From assembly GCA_025463055.1 (NCBI GenBank), contig JAOAPV010000005.1, positions 124,001-188,000 of the forward strand: DNA of 64,000 nt, in the 5' to 3' direction. The notes beneath the pieces were generated by a model. That model had not been told where the DNA came from. It made no database searches and saw nothing but the letters and a program-made list of their open reading frames with translations. Every line of letters starts with the position of its first letter. Position 1 is the first letter of the stretch. The translations under genes were made by a program, and so were the position numbers. Shown in pieces: positions 25,967 to 33,818 of the stretch. Origin of the DNA: Candidatus Acidiferrum typicum (GTDB lineage Bacteria > Acidobacteriota > Terriglobia > Acidiferrales > UBA7541).

Positions 25967-26903
25967 GCGCGACTTTCTCGGTCTTGGCTGTAAGGTTGTC
26001 GCTCTTCACCGTAAGTTTCTCGATCGGCGGAAAGGACTCCGGCACGGTAAACGATCGTTCCGGCACATCTCTGCCGGTTTGCAGGGCTTCCACCAGCATC
26101 GATATCGCTTGGCCCGCGTTCGTCGGCACGACGATCGTTGCAGCCAGCGTGCCTCTGCGTACCCAAGCCTGACCGGTCTTCGCCAGCCCGTCGACCCCCG
26201 TAAACGGAAGCCCCAGCCATTTTTCACGATCCGCGATACTGGACACACCCTCGAACGCTTTCCTCCCGCCAAGAGCCATCAAATCGTTTTGCGCGCCCAC
26301 TACATCAATCTGCGTTTTGTTCGACGTGTTCAGCCGCAGCCACGATTCCACCGCCCGTTGCGCGCTCTCTTCTGTCCAGCGCCCGCGCAGCGAAACAATC
26401 TGCACATTGTTCGGAACCGTCATCTGCATCCCAGCCGTGCGATCCCGCGCCGCCGAATTTTCCGACGGCCCCTGAATGTACAGCACGCTTCCGCCGCTTG
26501 GCAGCAACGCCGCGAATTGCCGCCCTTGAATGCGGCCGATCTCCTTGTGGTCAGAACTCACGCTGAACACTGGCAGCTTCGTCTTCTTGCGCAGTTGCGG
26601 GATGTAATCGGCCTCGCGATTCAGCGCCGCCCACGCGATCTTCGCGCTCACCGCCGCCTGCGCCACCTGCGGAAAAGCCGTGCCCCCCACAGGCTCAAAA
26701 ATGATCGCCTGCGGGCGCATCGGCGCCTCTGCCTGAATTGCCTTCAGCAGTTGTGTGCTCTGCGTGATCGCGTCGTTATCGGCATACAAGATCTGCACGT
26801 CGACGCCGAGCTTGTGCGCCGCGGCCTGCGCCGAGGCAGCCTGCTCAACCTGGTAATCGTTCTCTTTCGTGATCAGGGAAACGATAAAGCGCAAATTCGC
26901 CAT
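25956..26903 (-). CDS. sugar-binding periplasmic-protein-fold protein without signal peptide
   Basis: A 315-residue protein of the type I periplasmic binding/LacI ligand-domain superfamily (Peripla_BP_4 type). Typical blocks are FIVSLITKENDYQVEQAASAQAAAHKLGVDVQILYADND near the N-terminus, AIIFEPVGGTAFPQVAQAAV, GRIQGRQFAAL and DVVGAQNDLMALGGRKA. The N-terminus is not a signal peptide, and no ABC permease or ATPase is adjacent. It may therefore be a cytosolic ligand sensor or a protein that lost its export signal. AGAAAGG precedes the start, which supports this N-terminus. The gene converges on ompA and overlaps its end by 11 bases. Confidence 0.75.
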   Translation of the reverse strand: MANLRFIVSLITKENDYQVEQAASAQAAAHKLGVDVQILYADNDAITQSTQLLKAIQAEAPMRPQAIIFEPVGGTAFPQVAQAAVSAKIAWAALNREADYIPQLRKKTKLPVFSVSSDHKEIGRIQGRQFAALLPSGGSVLYIQGPSENSAARDRTAGMQMTVPNNVQIVSLRGRWTEESAQRAVESWLRLNTSNKTQIDVVGAQNDLMALGGRKAFEGVSSIADREKWLGLPFTGVDGLAKTGQAWVRRGTLAATIVVPTNAGQAISMLVEALQTGRDVPERSFTVPESFPPIEKLTVKSDNLTAKTEKVAPTV

Positions 26904-27061
26904 TCGCGCCTTTCTTCGCTCAGATTTGGAGGACCCTACAAGAAGAGTATCGAATTTGCTTTGCTGCTCATCAAATCGTTCTAACTTTGTGCTATATCGT
27001 GAACCTCGTGCTGCCCGGCGCAGTTAAATTACCAGTTAATCTGTGGCGTCAAATCGTGCGT

Positions 27062-27331
27062 CTAATCCGCCGAATAGAGCTTGCCATCCTGCCCCCGCGT
27101 CTCCCACTCAATGCGCACCAACCAATCAAAGTGCATGCCTTCCGTCTTCAGCCACGCCTCCAGCGCCTCCCGAGACTCCGCCCGAAACTCCACAAACATT
27201 TTCCCCTCCAACATATTGACCATCACGCGCTCGGCACGCGCCACGCCGCCGGCCTGCATTTTTTGCGCAAGATTTTCCGCCCCCTGCCGCGTGAGGCAAG
27301 CAAGCGTGTGCTGCGTAAGATACCGAGCCAT
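27062..27331 (-). CDS. small ferredoxin-fold-like hypothetical protein
   Basis: An 89-residue soluble protein without recognised domain name. The pattern MARYLTQHTLACLT...MLEGKMFVEFRAESREALEAWLKTEGMHFDWLVRIEWE, i.e. strand-helix-strand-strand-helix, resembles small dimeric alpha/beta-barrel or DUF4242-like proteins. There is one Cys (residue 12) and no membrane segment. It stands alone between the sugar-binding gene and a coiled-coil fragment. Coding character is good because the frame carries sensible helices and strands rather than shadow composition. Confidence 0.6.
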   Translation of the reverse strand: MARYLTQHTLACLTRQGAENLAQKMQAGGVARAERVMVNMLEGKMFVEFRAESREALEAWLKTEGMHFDWLVRIEWETRGQDGKLYSAD

Positions 27332-27456
27332 AAGAACTCTCCAGATTGAATCGAGCTTTCAAGTATTTCATATCGAGTCCCGGTCCGCACGGTACCGCCT
27401 CGGTTCGGCGGTCTCTGCGTGTCGTAACTTTTTTGCGCGACATACAACGTGCATAG

Positions 27457-27792
27457 AGATATCTTGCATCTGGATTAACAAGGCAGTTACTTCACTCACG
27501 GGTGGTGGTCCGCAGGGGCACCGCAAAGCTCGAAGAAGAAATGGAGAACCGCCAGAAGGACATCGAGCGCATTGTCGACGACCAAGGCCGCCTGCGCGAA
27601 AACATGAAGGCTCTCCGCGGCAGCGCCGAAGAAAAAGCCTTGCTCCAGCGCTATACCCGGCAACTTGACGAGCAGGAAACCCGCCTCGATGCCCTGCGCA
27701 AAAAAATCGAGCAGACGGAAGCGCAGCGCGATCAAGCTAACGATTTGCTCGGAAAAATGATCGACGACCTACAACTCGAAGCAACGCTCTAA
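27457..27792 (+). pseudogene. orphan coiled-coil C-terminal fragment, probable DUF4139-type remnant
   Basis: The frame is open from 27457 (a TAG lies at 27454), with a possible GTG start at 27502 giving 96 residues. The sequence is a helical hairpin (KLEEEMENRQKDIERIVDD, DQGRLRENMKALRGSAEEK, LDEQETRLDALRKKIEQTE) ending LQLEATL. This looks like the C-terminal end of long DUF4139-type (mucoidy-inhibitor-like) proteins, whose beta domains should precede it. No such domain is present upstream in any frame. I read it as the surviving tail of a deleted gene, though a small free coiled-coil protein cannot be excluded. Confidence 0.45.
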
Positions 27793-27853
27793 AGCATCTA
27801 TGGCTGGAAACTCGCGGAGCGGCTAACGACAGTTTTCTCCGCTGAATGACGCG

Positions 27854-28264
27854 CTAAAGCAGGTTCTTCCGCTTATACAGCGCAAAGCCGCGGCTCGTCA
27901 GCCGCGCCAATTCACGAAACAGCGGCGCATCCGGCGCCGAAAAATTAAAGCAAGTCTTCCCCTGCATGCGTTTGCTGAGATTTGCCGAAATGCCTTTTGC
28001 CAACGAAGGTTCCCAGTAAAGCGGCATCAGGTGAAAGCTGACGTACGCTCGCCCGCGAAGCACCGCTCCGAAAAAGAGCGGGTTCCCGTTGTAGCTGGGC
28101 GAACGCGTTTCCAAATAATATTTTTCCCGCGTATCCGCGGTAACTTGCAGATGCTTCTCATACTTCGCGAAGACCATCTTCAGTCCGTAAAACGCCTTCG
28201 CAAAGTCGTCAGCGCGGTCCGGCACGTCTTCGCTCGCGCGCCGAACCCGGTTCTTACCGGGCAT
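27854..28264 (-). CDS. hypothetical protein, possible DUF1801/YdhG-like fold
   Basis: A 136-residue soluble protein. A basic N-terminus is followed by FAKAFYGLKMVFAKYEKHLQV and a core with KYYLETRSPSYNGNPLFFGAVLRGRAYVSFHLMPLYWEP and KRMQGKTCFNFSAPD. The phrase around YVSFHLMPLY with the later GKTCFNF resembles the small iron-chaperone-like DUF1801 group, where a platform of aromatic residues and a single Cys recur. The resemblance is partial. It has no operon partner: the genes on both sides are separated or on the other strand. Confidence 0.6.
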   Translation of the reverse strand: MPGKNRVRRASEDVPDRADDFAKAFYGLKMVFAKYEKHLQVTADTREKYYLETRSPSYNGNPLFFGAVLRGRAYVSFHLMPLYWEPSLAKGISANLSKRMQGKTCFNFSAPDAPLFRELARLTSRGFALYKRKNLL

Positions 28265-28420
28265 TGCTCTCTCCTAACAACCCCACTACAGTGCCCGGAG
28301 TATACTGTCCGCCCGCAACCGTGGAAACCCCGTAACTCCGCAATCACGTAGCGCCTAGCAGCCACACGCGATCTCGAAGGCGACGGTGGTGTTTAGGCTG
28401 AACCTTGAATAGCCGAAGTC

Positions 28421-28470
28421 TATGGAGTGCGGCGGTCTTGCCACCGCTTTCACGGCGCGAGCCCAGCCCA
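28421..28470. repeat. REP-like intergenic hairpin
   Basis: The stretch TATGGAGTGCGGCGGTCTTG followed by CCACCGCTTTCACGGCGCGAGC can fold into a GC stem of about 7 bp with one G-T pair. It sits just past the end of the secreted CCPF-motif gene. Its GGTCT...CCGC core resembles the units in the repeat cluster at 46.3-46.7 kb. The rest of 28265-28475 shows no gene. Confidence 0.4.
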
Positions 28471-28475
28471 GGCTT

Positions 28476-28925
28476 CTACTTCGCAGCTACGGGAAATTCC
28501 GACCGAATGAACGCCTTAATCCCCTCTGCACCCGTCAATCGCAAGCACAGCAGTGTGCCCTCTCGTTCTAAGTCGATGTGAAAATCAAAAAACGGGCAGC
28601 ACTTTCCCTCGGCAACCACCCAATCCGCCAACTCCAAGAGCGAAACGTCCGATGGGCTGTACTGAAATTCGTAGCCCTTCTCCGTTTCTACGACCTCCCT
28701 ACGTATGCTCGTCAGCTTATCGGTTAATTGCTTGTGACGCGCCCGCTCCGCCGGCTGCAACGCCTTGGTATTGCAGTAGAACTTGCTTTGCGTTGTAACG
28801 ATTTGCTTCTCTTGCTCGGCTGCCCGAGCTGAATCGAGCGCTCCCAAGCTCGCTTTCCCTCCGCCCACGGTCAGCGCCGCCAGGCTCATTCCCGTGGCAA
28901 CTACCAACTTCTTTGCCGTATCCAT
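28476..28925 (-). CDS. small secreted CCPF-motif protein, MerR-controlled
   Basis: A 149-residue protein with an N-terminal hydrophobic stretch (about residues 10-32) serving as signal peptide or anchor. The core shows helical ALQPAERARHKQLTDKLTSI, then YEFQYSPSDVSLLELADWVVAEGKCCPFFDFHIDLE and LCLRLTGAEGIKAFI. A vicinal Cys pair (CCPF) plus one upstream Cys (FYCNTKAL) suggests soft-metal or redox binding; the function is not established. GGAGG precedes the start. The gene is divergent from a MerR regulator, and a 19-bp-spaced promoter with an internal dyad lies between them, so metal- or stress-induced expression is likely. Confidence 0.7.
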   Translation of the reverse strand: MDTAKKLVVATGMSLAALTVGGGKASLGALDSARAAEQEKQIVTTQSKFYCNTKALQPAERARHKQLTDKLTSIRREVVETEKGYEFQYSPSDVSLLELADWVVAEGKCCPFFDFHIDLEREGTLLCLRLTGAEGIKAFIRSEFPVAAK

Positions 28926-28963
28926 GCGATTCCTCCGAAAATGTTTGCCACCTACAGTTCGGA

Positions 28964-28994
28964 ATGCTAAAACTTAAAGTCAGCTCTAAGTCAA
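28964..28994 (-). promoter_or_regulatory. MerR-type promoter (19-bp spacer) with operator dyad
   Basis: On the minus strand TTGACT (28994-28989) and TAGCAT (28969-28964) are separated by 19 bases, the over-long spacing that MerR regulators correct by twisting DNA. The spacer overlaps an inverted repeat on the plus strand, ACTTAAAG TCAG CTCTAAGT (28972-28991), with one mismatch in 8-bp arms. The promoter points at the CCPF-motif gene, whose ATG is about 32 bases past the predicted start site. Confidence 0.7.
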
Positions 28995-29024
28995 AGCCTT
29001 TCTGGCAGCGTCACAGAGAGGAAA

Positions 29025-29432
29025 ATGAAGATTGGGGAACTTGCAGGCCGGGCGAATATCAAAGCATCCGCGATTCGCTACTACGAAAAGATGGGCATTC
29101 TCGCAGCACCGCACCGCGTAAGCGGTCAGCGGCGCTATCCGGTCGACGCTTTGGACCGCGTGCTCCTGATCCGTTTCGCCGGCGAAATGGGCTTCACGCT
29201 CGCCGAAATCAAAATCTTCCTGGCCGGCCTGCGTGATAGCTCACCGGTAGGTCCGCGGTGGAAAAAATTGGCGAATGCCAAGATCAAGCACGTCGACGAC
29301 TCCATCAAGCGATCCCGCCAATTGAAATCTCTCCTCGAACACTTGCTCCATTGCCGCTGCCCTTCCCTGCAAGTCTGCGTGCAGCGCCTATCGCTCAGCC
29401 CCACCATGAAAAAGCTAGACACCCGAACGTAG
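29025..29432 (+). CDS. MerR family transcriptional regulator
   Basis: A 135-residue regulator. Residues 1-70 form the winged helix of the family (MKIGELAGRANIKASAIRYYEKMGIL, VSGQRRYPVDALDRVLLIRFAGEMGF), followed by the dimerisation helix (about 85-110). The C-terminus carries Cys residues in HCRCPSLQVC, a likely effector site for a soft metal or oxidant. The Cys that begins the dimerisation helix in MerR/ZntR proteins is not present, so the ligand may differ from Hg or Zn. It is divergently transcribed from the CCPF gene and probably represses and activates the promoter at 28964-28994. Confidence 0.88.
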   Translation: MKIGELAGRANIKASAIRYYEKMGILAAPHRVSGQRRYPVDALDRVLLIRFAGEMGFTLAEIKIFLAGLRDSSPVGPRWKKLANAKIKHVDDSIKRSRQLKSLLEHLLHCRCPSLQVCVQRLSLSPTMKKLDTRT

Positions 29433-29537
29433 GACAGCCGATCAGAATTCCGTTACGGTTAGACTCCGATTAATTGAATTAGCGCATATACTTCCCCGCT
29501 GGGACGCTACTATTAACAACGTCCGCCCAAATCAAAC

Positions 29538-32500
29538 ATGAGAATTGAATCCGAGCAAGTTCGGCTGGCCGCTACGGACCTCAGCAATCATTTGGCGTGC
29601 CGCCATCTCACCTCGCTCGACCTCAGCGTCGCGCGCGGACAGCGCCGCGCTCCAGACTGGCGCTCCCCCGATCTCAAAGTCATTCAAGAGCTAGGGCTAC
29701 GCCACGAAGCGGCATATCTGCAGTCGCTGCGCGACGCGGGCCTGTCATTCGTGGATCTGCGCGAAACGGGCGAAAAGGAACAAGTCAAGGAAACGCTCGC
29801 GCGCATGCACCAGGGAGTCGAAGTCATCGCTCAAGGCAGCATCACCTTCGGCCGATGGTTTGGCCGACCGGACGTGCTGCGCAAAGTCCCAAAGAGAGGC
29901 CGCTTGGGAGACTGGTCGTACGAAGTGTACGACTGCAAGTTGGCTCGCGAGACGAAAGCCACGACCATCCTTCAACTTGCCCTGTATTCATCTCTGCTGG
30001 CAGAGATCCAAGGAGAAACGCCGGAATTCATGTACGTAGTTCCTGCAGGAAAGCAATTCCAGGCAGAGCCCTATCGCTTTGCGGAATATGCCGCCTACTA
30101 CCGATATGTAAAAGCGCGGCTCGAAAAAGTTTGCAACAACGGACACGGCGAGCAAACGTATCCAGAACCGTGCCAGCATTGCGATGTATGCCGCTGGTTC
30201 GCTGTATGTGACTCACAGCGCCGCGCCGACGATCATCTCTCACTCGTTGCAGGAATCCGAAAACAGCGTCGAATCCAGTTGGAAGCCTGGGATACGCCAA
30301 CAGTGGCCAAGCTCGGCGTGCTGCCGCTCCCCCTGAAACAAAAGCCCCTTCACGGCTCGAGAGAAGGCATAGAGCGCGTCCGCGAGCAAGCCCGCGTCCA
30401 AGTGCAGGCGCGAACCTCTCAGCAACCTGTGTACGAATTGCTTCCCGTCGCGGAAGGAACCGGTTTCTACAATCTTCCCGAACCGTCACAATTCGATATG
30501 TTCGTCGATTTAGAGGGCGATCCATTTGCCGGTGTAGGCGGCCGCCAATATCTTTTTGGCTTGCTGACGACGCCCGAACAGAATCGACAGCTCTACCAAA
30601 AACGATGGTGCCTCTCGGCCGAGCAGGAGAAACAAGGCTTCGAATGGTTGATGGACGAAATCATGCGCGCGTGGCTGGCAGCGCCAGACATGCATGTCTA
30701 CCATTTCGGAGCCTACGAACCATCGAAATTCAAATTCCTGATGGGAAGGTACGCCACACGAGAAGACGAAGTAGACAGAATGTTGCGCGCCGAACTGTTC
30801 GTTGACCTTCACACAATCTTCAAGCAAGCCGCACGCGCTGGCGTCGAAGAATACTCTTTGAAAGCTCTGGAAATTTTTCATTCTTTTTCCCGACAAACCC
30901 CGCTAGCGGAATCTCGCGAAGCCATGCGCTACATCGAGCACTGGTTGGAACTAGGCTGGGATGGAGAGCTGCCGCAAGACCTGTGCGCGGCCATGGAGGC
31001 ATATAACCATGACGATTGCCGATCCACCGCTTCTCTAAGAGATTGGCTGGAACAAAAACGAGTGGAGCTGGAACACAGCGGAACGGTAATTCCCCGGCCG
31101 CCCATTGGTGATGGTGCTCCGTCCGAAGATTTGGACGAGCGCCAAAAACGCGTAGCTGCGCTGGTAGAACAACTCGCCGGCGGTATCTCCCTCAATCCCG
31201 CAGAGCGCTCAAGCGAGCAAGAGGCGCGGTGGATGTTGGCACAGCTCCTGGATTGGCACCGTCGAGAGAACAAAGCGAGCTGGTGGGAAGGGTATCGATT
31301 GGCTGAACTGGATGACGACGCTTTGCTGGACGAGCGCGTCGCCTTGGCAGGCCTGCGCTTCGTCGAAAAAGTAGGCATGCAGGGCCAGCTCCCAGTGGAG
31401 CGCTATGCCTACGACAAGCAAGAAACCGAAGTTCGCTCTGGAAAAGATTTGCATCACCAGGGAGAAAAATTTGGCTGTGTGGAAGCAATCGATCCCGTCC
31501 AGCGAATCATCGATATCAAGAAGACCAGGAAGTCCGCAGGCTTTCATCCGACCAGCATCTATATGTGGGATCCTCCCCGCCGCATCAATGAACATGCGGA
31601 CGCCTTGTCTCGAATCGCGGAGTGGGTAAACGGCAATGTTATCGACGCACCCGGTCGATATCGTTCCGCCCGCGACCTGTTATTGCGAAGAGCGCCGCGC
31701 CTGCCCCGTGGAGAAAGCGTTGCTTCGGTGCCAGGCGAAGAACCGGTGGAGACCGCTTGCCGAATCGTCTCGGCTTTAGACAATTCGGTGTTTGCGATTC
31801 AAGGGCCGCCAGGCGCCGGCAAGACCTACACCGGGGCCCGCATGATTTGCCAATTGCTCAAGCAAGGCAAGAAAATCGGCATCACCGCCCTGAGCCACAA
31901 GGTGATTCGGAAACTCCTTGGCGAAGTCGTGGATGCAGCTCACGACGGTGGCTTTGAAGGTGCCAAGTGCATGCAGCGGTCGGACGACCAAGAAGAAACC
32001 CCGGAGATTGCAGTCGCGCGAGACAACGTCATTCCCTTACGCGCTCTCCAGTCAGGCGTCGCCAACGTCCTTGGAGGAACATCCTGGCTCTGGTCACGGC
32101 CAGAGTATTTTGAGGCCGTGGATGTACTGTTCATCGATGAGGCCGGACAAATGGCCTTGGCGGATGTCATCGCGGTAGCGCAAGCCGCCAAGAGCTTGGT
32201 GTTGATTGGAGATCCCCAGCAATTGGAACGGCCCTTAAAGGGCAGTCATCCTCCCGGTGCCGAGAAGTCCGCGCTGCAGTATTTGCTTGGCGACCACAAG
32301 ACAATTCCCGAAACAATGGGTTTGTTGCTGCCCGAAACTTGGAGAATGCACCCGTCGATTTGTGAATTTACGTCGGAGTTGTTTTACGACGGGCGCCTCG
32401 GAACGAGGAATTTTACTCAGCATCGGATTTTGCAAGGGCACCCTTGGCTGAATGGAGCAGGATTGTGGTTCGTCCCCGTCGTGCATGAAGGCAATCGAAA

Positions 32501-32957
32501 CTCTTCGAGAGAGGAAATCGAAGTCATCGCGAGAATCGTTGAGAGTTTGCTGCAGGCTGGAGTGATCTGGTTTCGCAACGCGACCAGTAGTCGGCCTATC
32601 GAACTCAAAGACATTCTGATCGTGGCGCCCTACAACGCACAAGTTTCCGATCTTCTCGCCCGATTGCCCTCTGGAGCGCACGTCGGCACGGTCGACAAGT
32701 TCCAAGGCCAGGAAGCCCCGATAGTTGTCTACTCGCTTACCACCTCGTCGCCCGAGGACGCCCCGCGAGGGATGGAATTTCTTTACAGCCTCAACCGCTT
32801 GAACGTAGCCACCTCTCGCGCAATGTCAAATGTCATCCTGGTAGGCTGCCCGCGCCTCTTTGAACCCGAGTGCCGCAATCCGCGTCAAATCCAGCTCGCC
32901 AACGCCCTCTGCTGGTACTTGGAACGGGCAACTACCGTCGATCCACAAGGCATTTAA
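29538..32957 (+). CDS. TM0106-type RecB-like nuclease / RNase H-like / SF1 helicase
   Basis: A 1139-residue cytoplasmic protein. The N-terminal part holds a PD-(D/E)XK nuclease core (YEVYDCKLARETKA; Asp132 and Lys134) and a four-Cys cluster CQHCDVCRWFAVC (Cys212, 215, 218, 224) of the type that binds Fe-S in Cas4/AddB-like nucleases. A 3'-5' exonuclease/RNase H-like domain follows (FVDLEGDPF, 322-330; Asp324 and Glu326). The C-terminal half is a superfamily 1 helicase similar to Dna2/Upf1 with Walker A GPPGAGKT (756-763), FIDEAGQM and VDKFQGQEAP. Family role is not established but points to DNA processing or defence against foreign nucleic acid. It stands alone, and no cas gene is near. Confidence 0.85.
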   Translation: MRIESEQVRLAATDLSNHLACRHLTSLDLSVARGQRRAPDWRSPDLKVIQELGLRHEAAYLQSLRDAGLSFVDLRETGEKEQVKETLARMHQGVEVIAQGSITFGRWFGRPDVLRKVPKRGRLGDWSYEVYDCKLARETKATTILQLALYSSLLAEIQGETPEFMYVVPAGKQFQAEPYRFAEYAAYYRYVKARLEKVCNNGHGEQTYPEPCQHCDVCRWFAVCDSQRRADDHLSLVAGIRKQRRIQLEAWDTPTVAKLGVLPLPLKQKPLHGSREGIERVREQARVQVQARTSQQPVYELLPVAEGTGFYNLPEPSQFDMFVDLEGDPFAGVGGRQYLFGLLTTPEQNRQLYQKRWCLSAEQEKQGFEWLMDEIMRAWLAAPDMHVYHFGAYEPSKFKFLMGRYATREDEVDRMLRAELFVDLHTIFKQAARAGVEEYSLKALEIFHSFSRQTPLAESREAMRYIEHWLELGWDGELPQDLCAAMEAYNHDDCRSTASLRDWLEQKRVELEHSGTVIPRPPIGDGAPSEDLDERQKRVAALVEQLAGGISLNPAERSSEQEARWMLAQLLDWHRRENKASWWEGYRLAELDDDALLDERVALAGLRFVEKVGMQGQLPVERYAYDKQETEVRSGKDLHHQGEKFGCVEAIDPVQRIIDIKKTRKSAGFHPTSIYMWDPPRRINEHADALSRIAEWVNGNVIDAPGRYRSARDLLLRRAPRLPRGESVASVPGEEPVETACRIVSALDNSVFAIQGPPGAGKTYTGARMICQLLKQGKKIGITALSHKVIRKLLGEVVDAAHDGGFEGAKCMQRSDDQEETPEIAVARDNVIPLRALQSGVANVLGGTSWLWSRPEYFEAVDVLFIDEAGQMALADVIAVAQAAKSLVLIGDPQQLERPLKGSHPPGAEKSALQYLLGDHKTIPETMGLLLPETWRMHPSICEFTSELFYDGRLGTRNFTQHRILQGHPWLNGAGLWFVPVVHEGNRNSSREEIEVIARIVESLLQAGVIWFRNATSSRPIELKDILIVAPYNAQVSDLLARLPSGAHVGTVDKFQGQEAPIVVYSLTTSSPEDAPRGMEFLYSLNRLNVATSRAMSNVILVGCPRLFEPECRNPRQIQLANALCWYLERATTVDPQGI

Positions 32958-33009
32958 GCCCACCGGGAGCGCACAAACTCCAGCAACGAAAGCACTTACA
33001 AGTAAATAC

Positions 33010-33037
33010 TTGACAGATTGTACCAATTGTGTATAAT
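33010..33037 (+). promoter_or_regulatory. consensus sigma-70 promoter in a gene-free stretch
   Basis: TTGACA (33010-33015) and TATAAT (33032-33037) both match consensus fully, with a 16-base spacer. Transcription would begin near 33044. No convincing coding region follows on this strand, so the product may be a non-coding RNA. Confidence 0.7.
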
Positions 33038-33190
33038 GCATTCATCTCTGGCGCGGAGGATACCAGAAGGAGTTGTTCCTTGTCCGCGCCGTCCAACAAC
33101 ATCGCCGCTTTCAGTCCTCTGCCCAAACGAGTTAGCCCGCTCTGTTCTGCTGCGGGAACGTCTTTCCTCACATCACCGAAGCACGCCGCC

Positions 33191-33330
33191 AAGCCCTTTG
33201 TTTTTTATTACATGCTTGTAAACCATCTGTTTTCATTAAATTACACACTCTTTGGCGTAACGGCGCGCCAGTTACTCCTTTGTTTTCATGAGATTGCGCA
33301 CTCTTTTAGTCGCGACGGGGGGTGGGGGGG
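33191..33330 (-). repeat. acidobacterial C-tract plus tandem AAAGG-type repeat array
   Basis: Read on the minus strand, a C7-A-C6 tract (33330-33317) is followed by three imperfect units about 30-50 bases apart: GCGCAATCTCATGAAAACAA + AGGAGTAA, GTGTAATTTAATGAAAACAG + ATGGTTTA, and CATGTAATAAAAAACAAAGG + GCTTG. Each unit has a GYGYAA-like head and an AACAAAGG-nnTT tail. The same design recurs at 40684-40982. The function is unknown. Confidence 0.65.
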
Positions 33331-33361
33331 TATCAACGTACTTCAACGAGGAGAGGAGCAA

Positions 33362-33385
33362 CAGGGCACGCGGCCGCGTGCCCTG
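33362..33385. repeat. 24-base perfect palindrome
   Basis: CAGGGCACGCGG at 33362-33373 is followed directly by its exact reverse complement (33374-33385) with no loop. It lies 13 bases past the STAS stop codon on the minus strand and could act as a terminator hairpin or a dimeric-protein binding site. No T-run follows on either strand. Confidence 0.7.
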
Positions 33386-33398
33386 CCAACAATTTCGA

Positions 33399-33758
33399 CT
33401 ACGCGCCGGCGCCTTTCGAGAAGCTGCCCACCGCTTCCGCTTCCGTGTTGTACACGTCGAATACCGTCAGGAGCTTGGTGATTTGAAGAACTTCCTGAAA
33501 CTTGGCGCCCAAATGGCACAGCTTAAGCCCAGCCCCTTGCGTCTTCGCGCTGTGATGCGCGGCCACCAGCGTACCCAACCCGGCGCTGTCGATGAACGTC
33601 ACGTTATTCATGTTCAGAATGATCTTCTTTTTGCCACCGGCTATCAGGCTCTTCACTTTTTCGCGCAGCGCGTTGCTTTCTTCGCCCAGCACGATGCGCC
33701 CGTCCAGCGCCACCACTGCCACGCCATCCACTTCGCGGTTCGTCATCTTCAGTGCCAT
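33399..33758 (-). CDS. STAS-domain anti-sigma factor antagonist
   Basis: A 119-residue single-domain protein of the SpoIIAA/RsbV type. The phosphorylation site is visible as IDSAGLGTLVAAH, with the Ser after Asp as the target of an anti-sigma kinase, and the N-terminal strands VDGVAVVALDGRIVLGEES are standard. GAGGAGAG precedes the ATG. No anti-sigma kinase or sigma factor gene is adjacent, so the partner is encoded elsewhere. It would release a sigma factor or a signalling output through partner switching. Confidence 0.88.
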   Translation of the reverse strand: MALKMTNREVDGVAVVALDGRIVLGEESNALREKVKSLIAGGKKKIILNMNNVTFIDSAGLGTLVAAHHSAKTQGAGLKLCHLGAKFQEVLQITKLLTVFDVYNTEAEAVGSFSKGAGA

Positions 33759-33818
33759 ATCATTCTCTCCTCGTCAAAAGCGGCTCCAGCGGCAACCGGG
33801 CTGGACCCGCAAAGCATA

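Larger units (their letters stand above)
33044..33385 (+). ncRNA. candidate non-coding RNA downstream of consensus promoter
   Basis: The predicted transcript starts with an 8-bp perfect stem (GGCGCGGA 33050-33057 pairing TCCGCGCC 33083-33090) whose 25-base loop contains AAGGAG. A second short stem (CCCGC...GCGGG) lies near 33149-33170, and a 24-base perfect palindrome at 33362-33385 could end it. Frames in this stretch look non-coding. The 3' part overlaps the antisense repeat array at 33191-33330. Existence and length are inferred only from the promoter and the folding. Confidence 0.3.

Noticed and set aside
29538-32957. Cas4-like reading of the four-Cys nuclease
   Set aside because: The gene carries RNase H-like and helicase domains, stands alone, and has no CRISPR or cas genes nearby.
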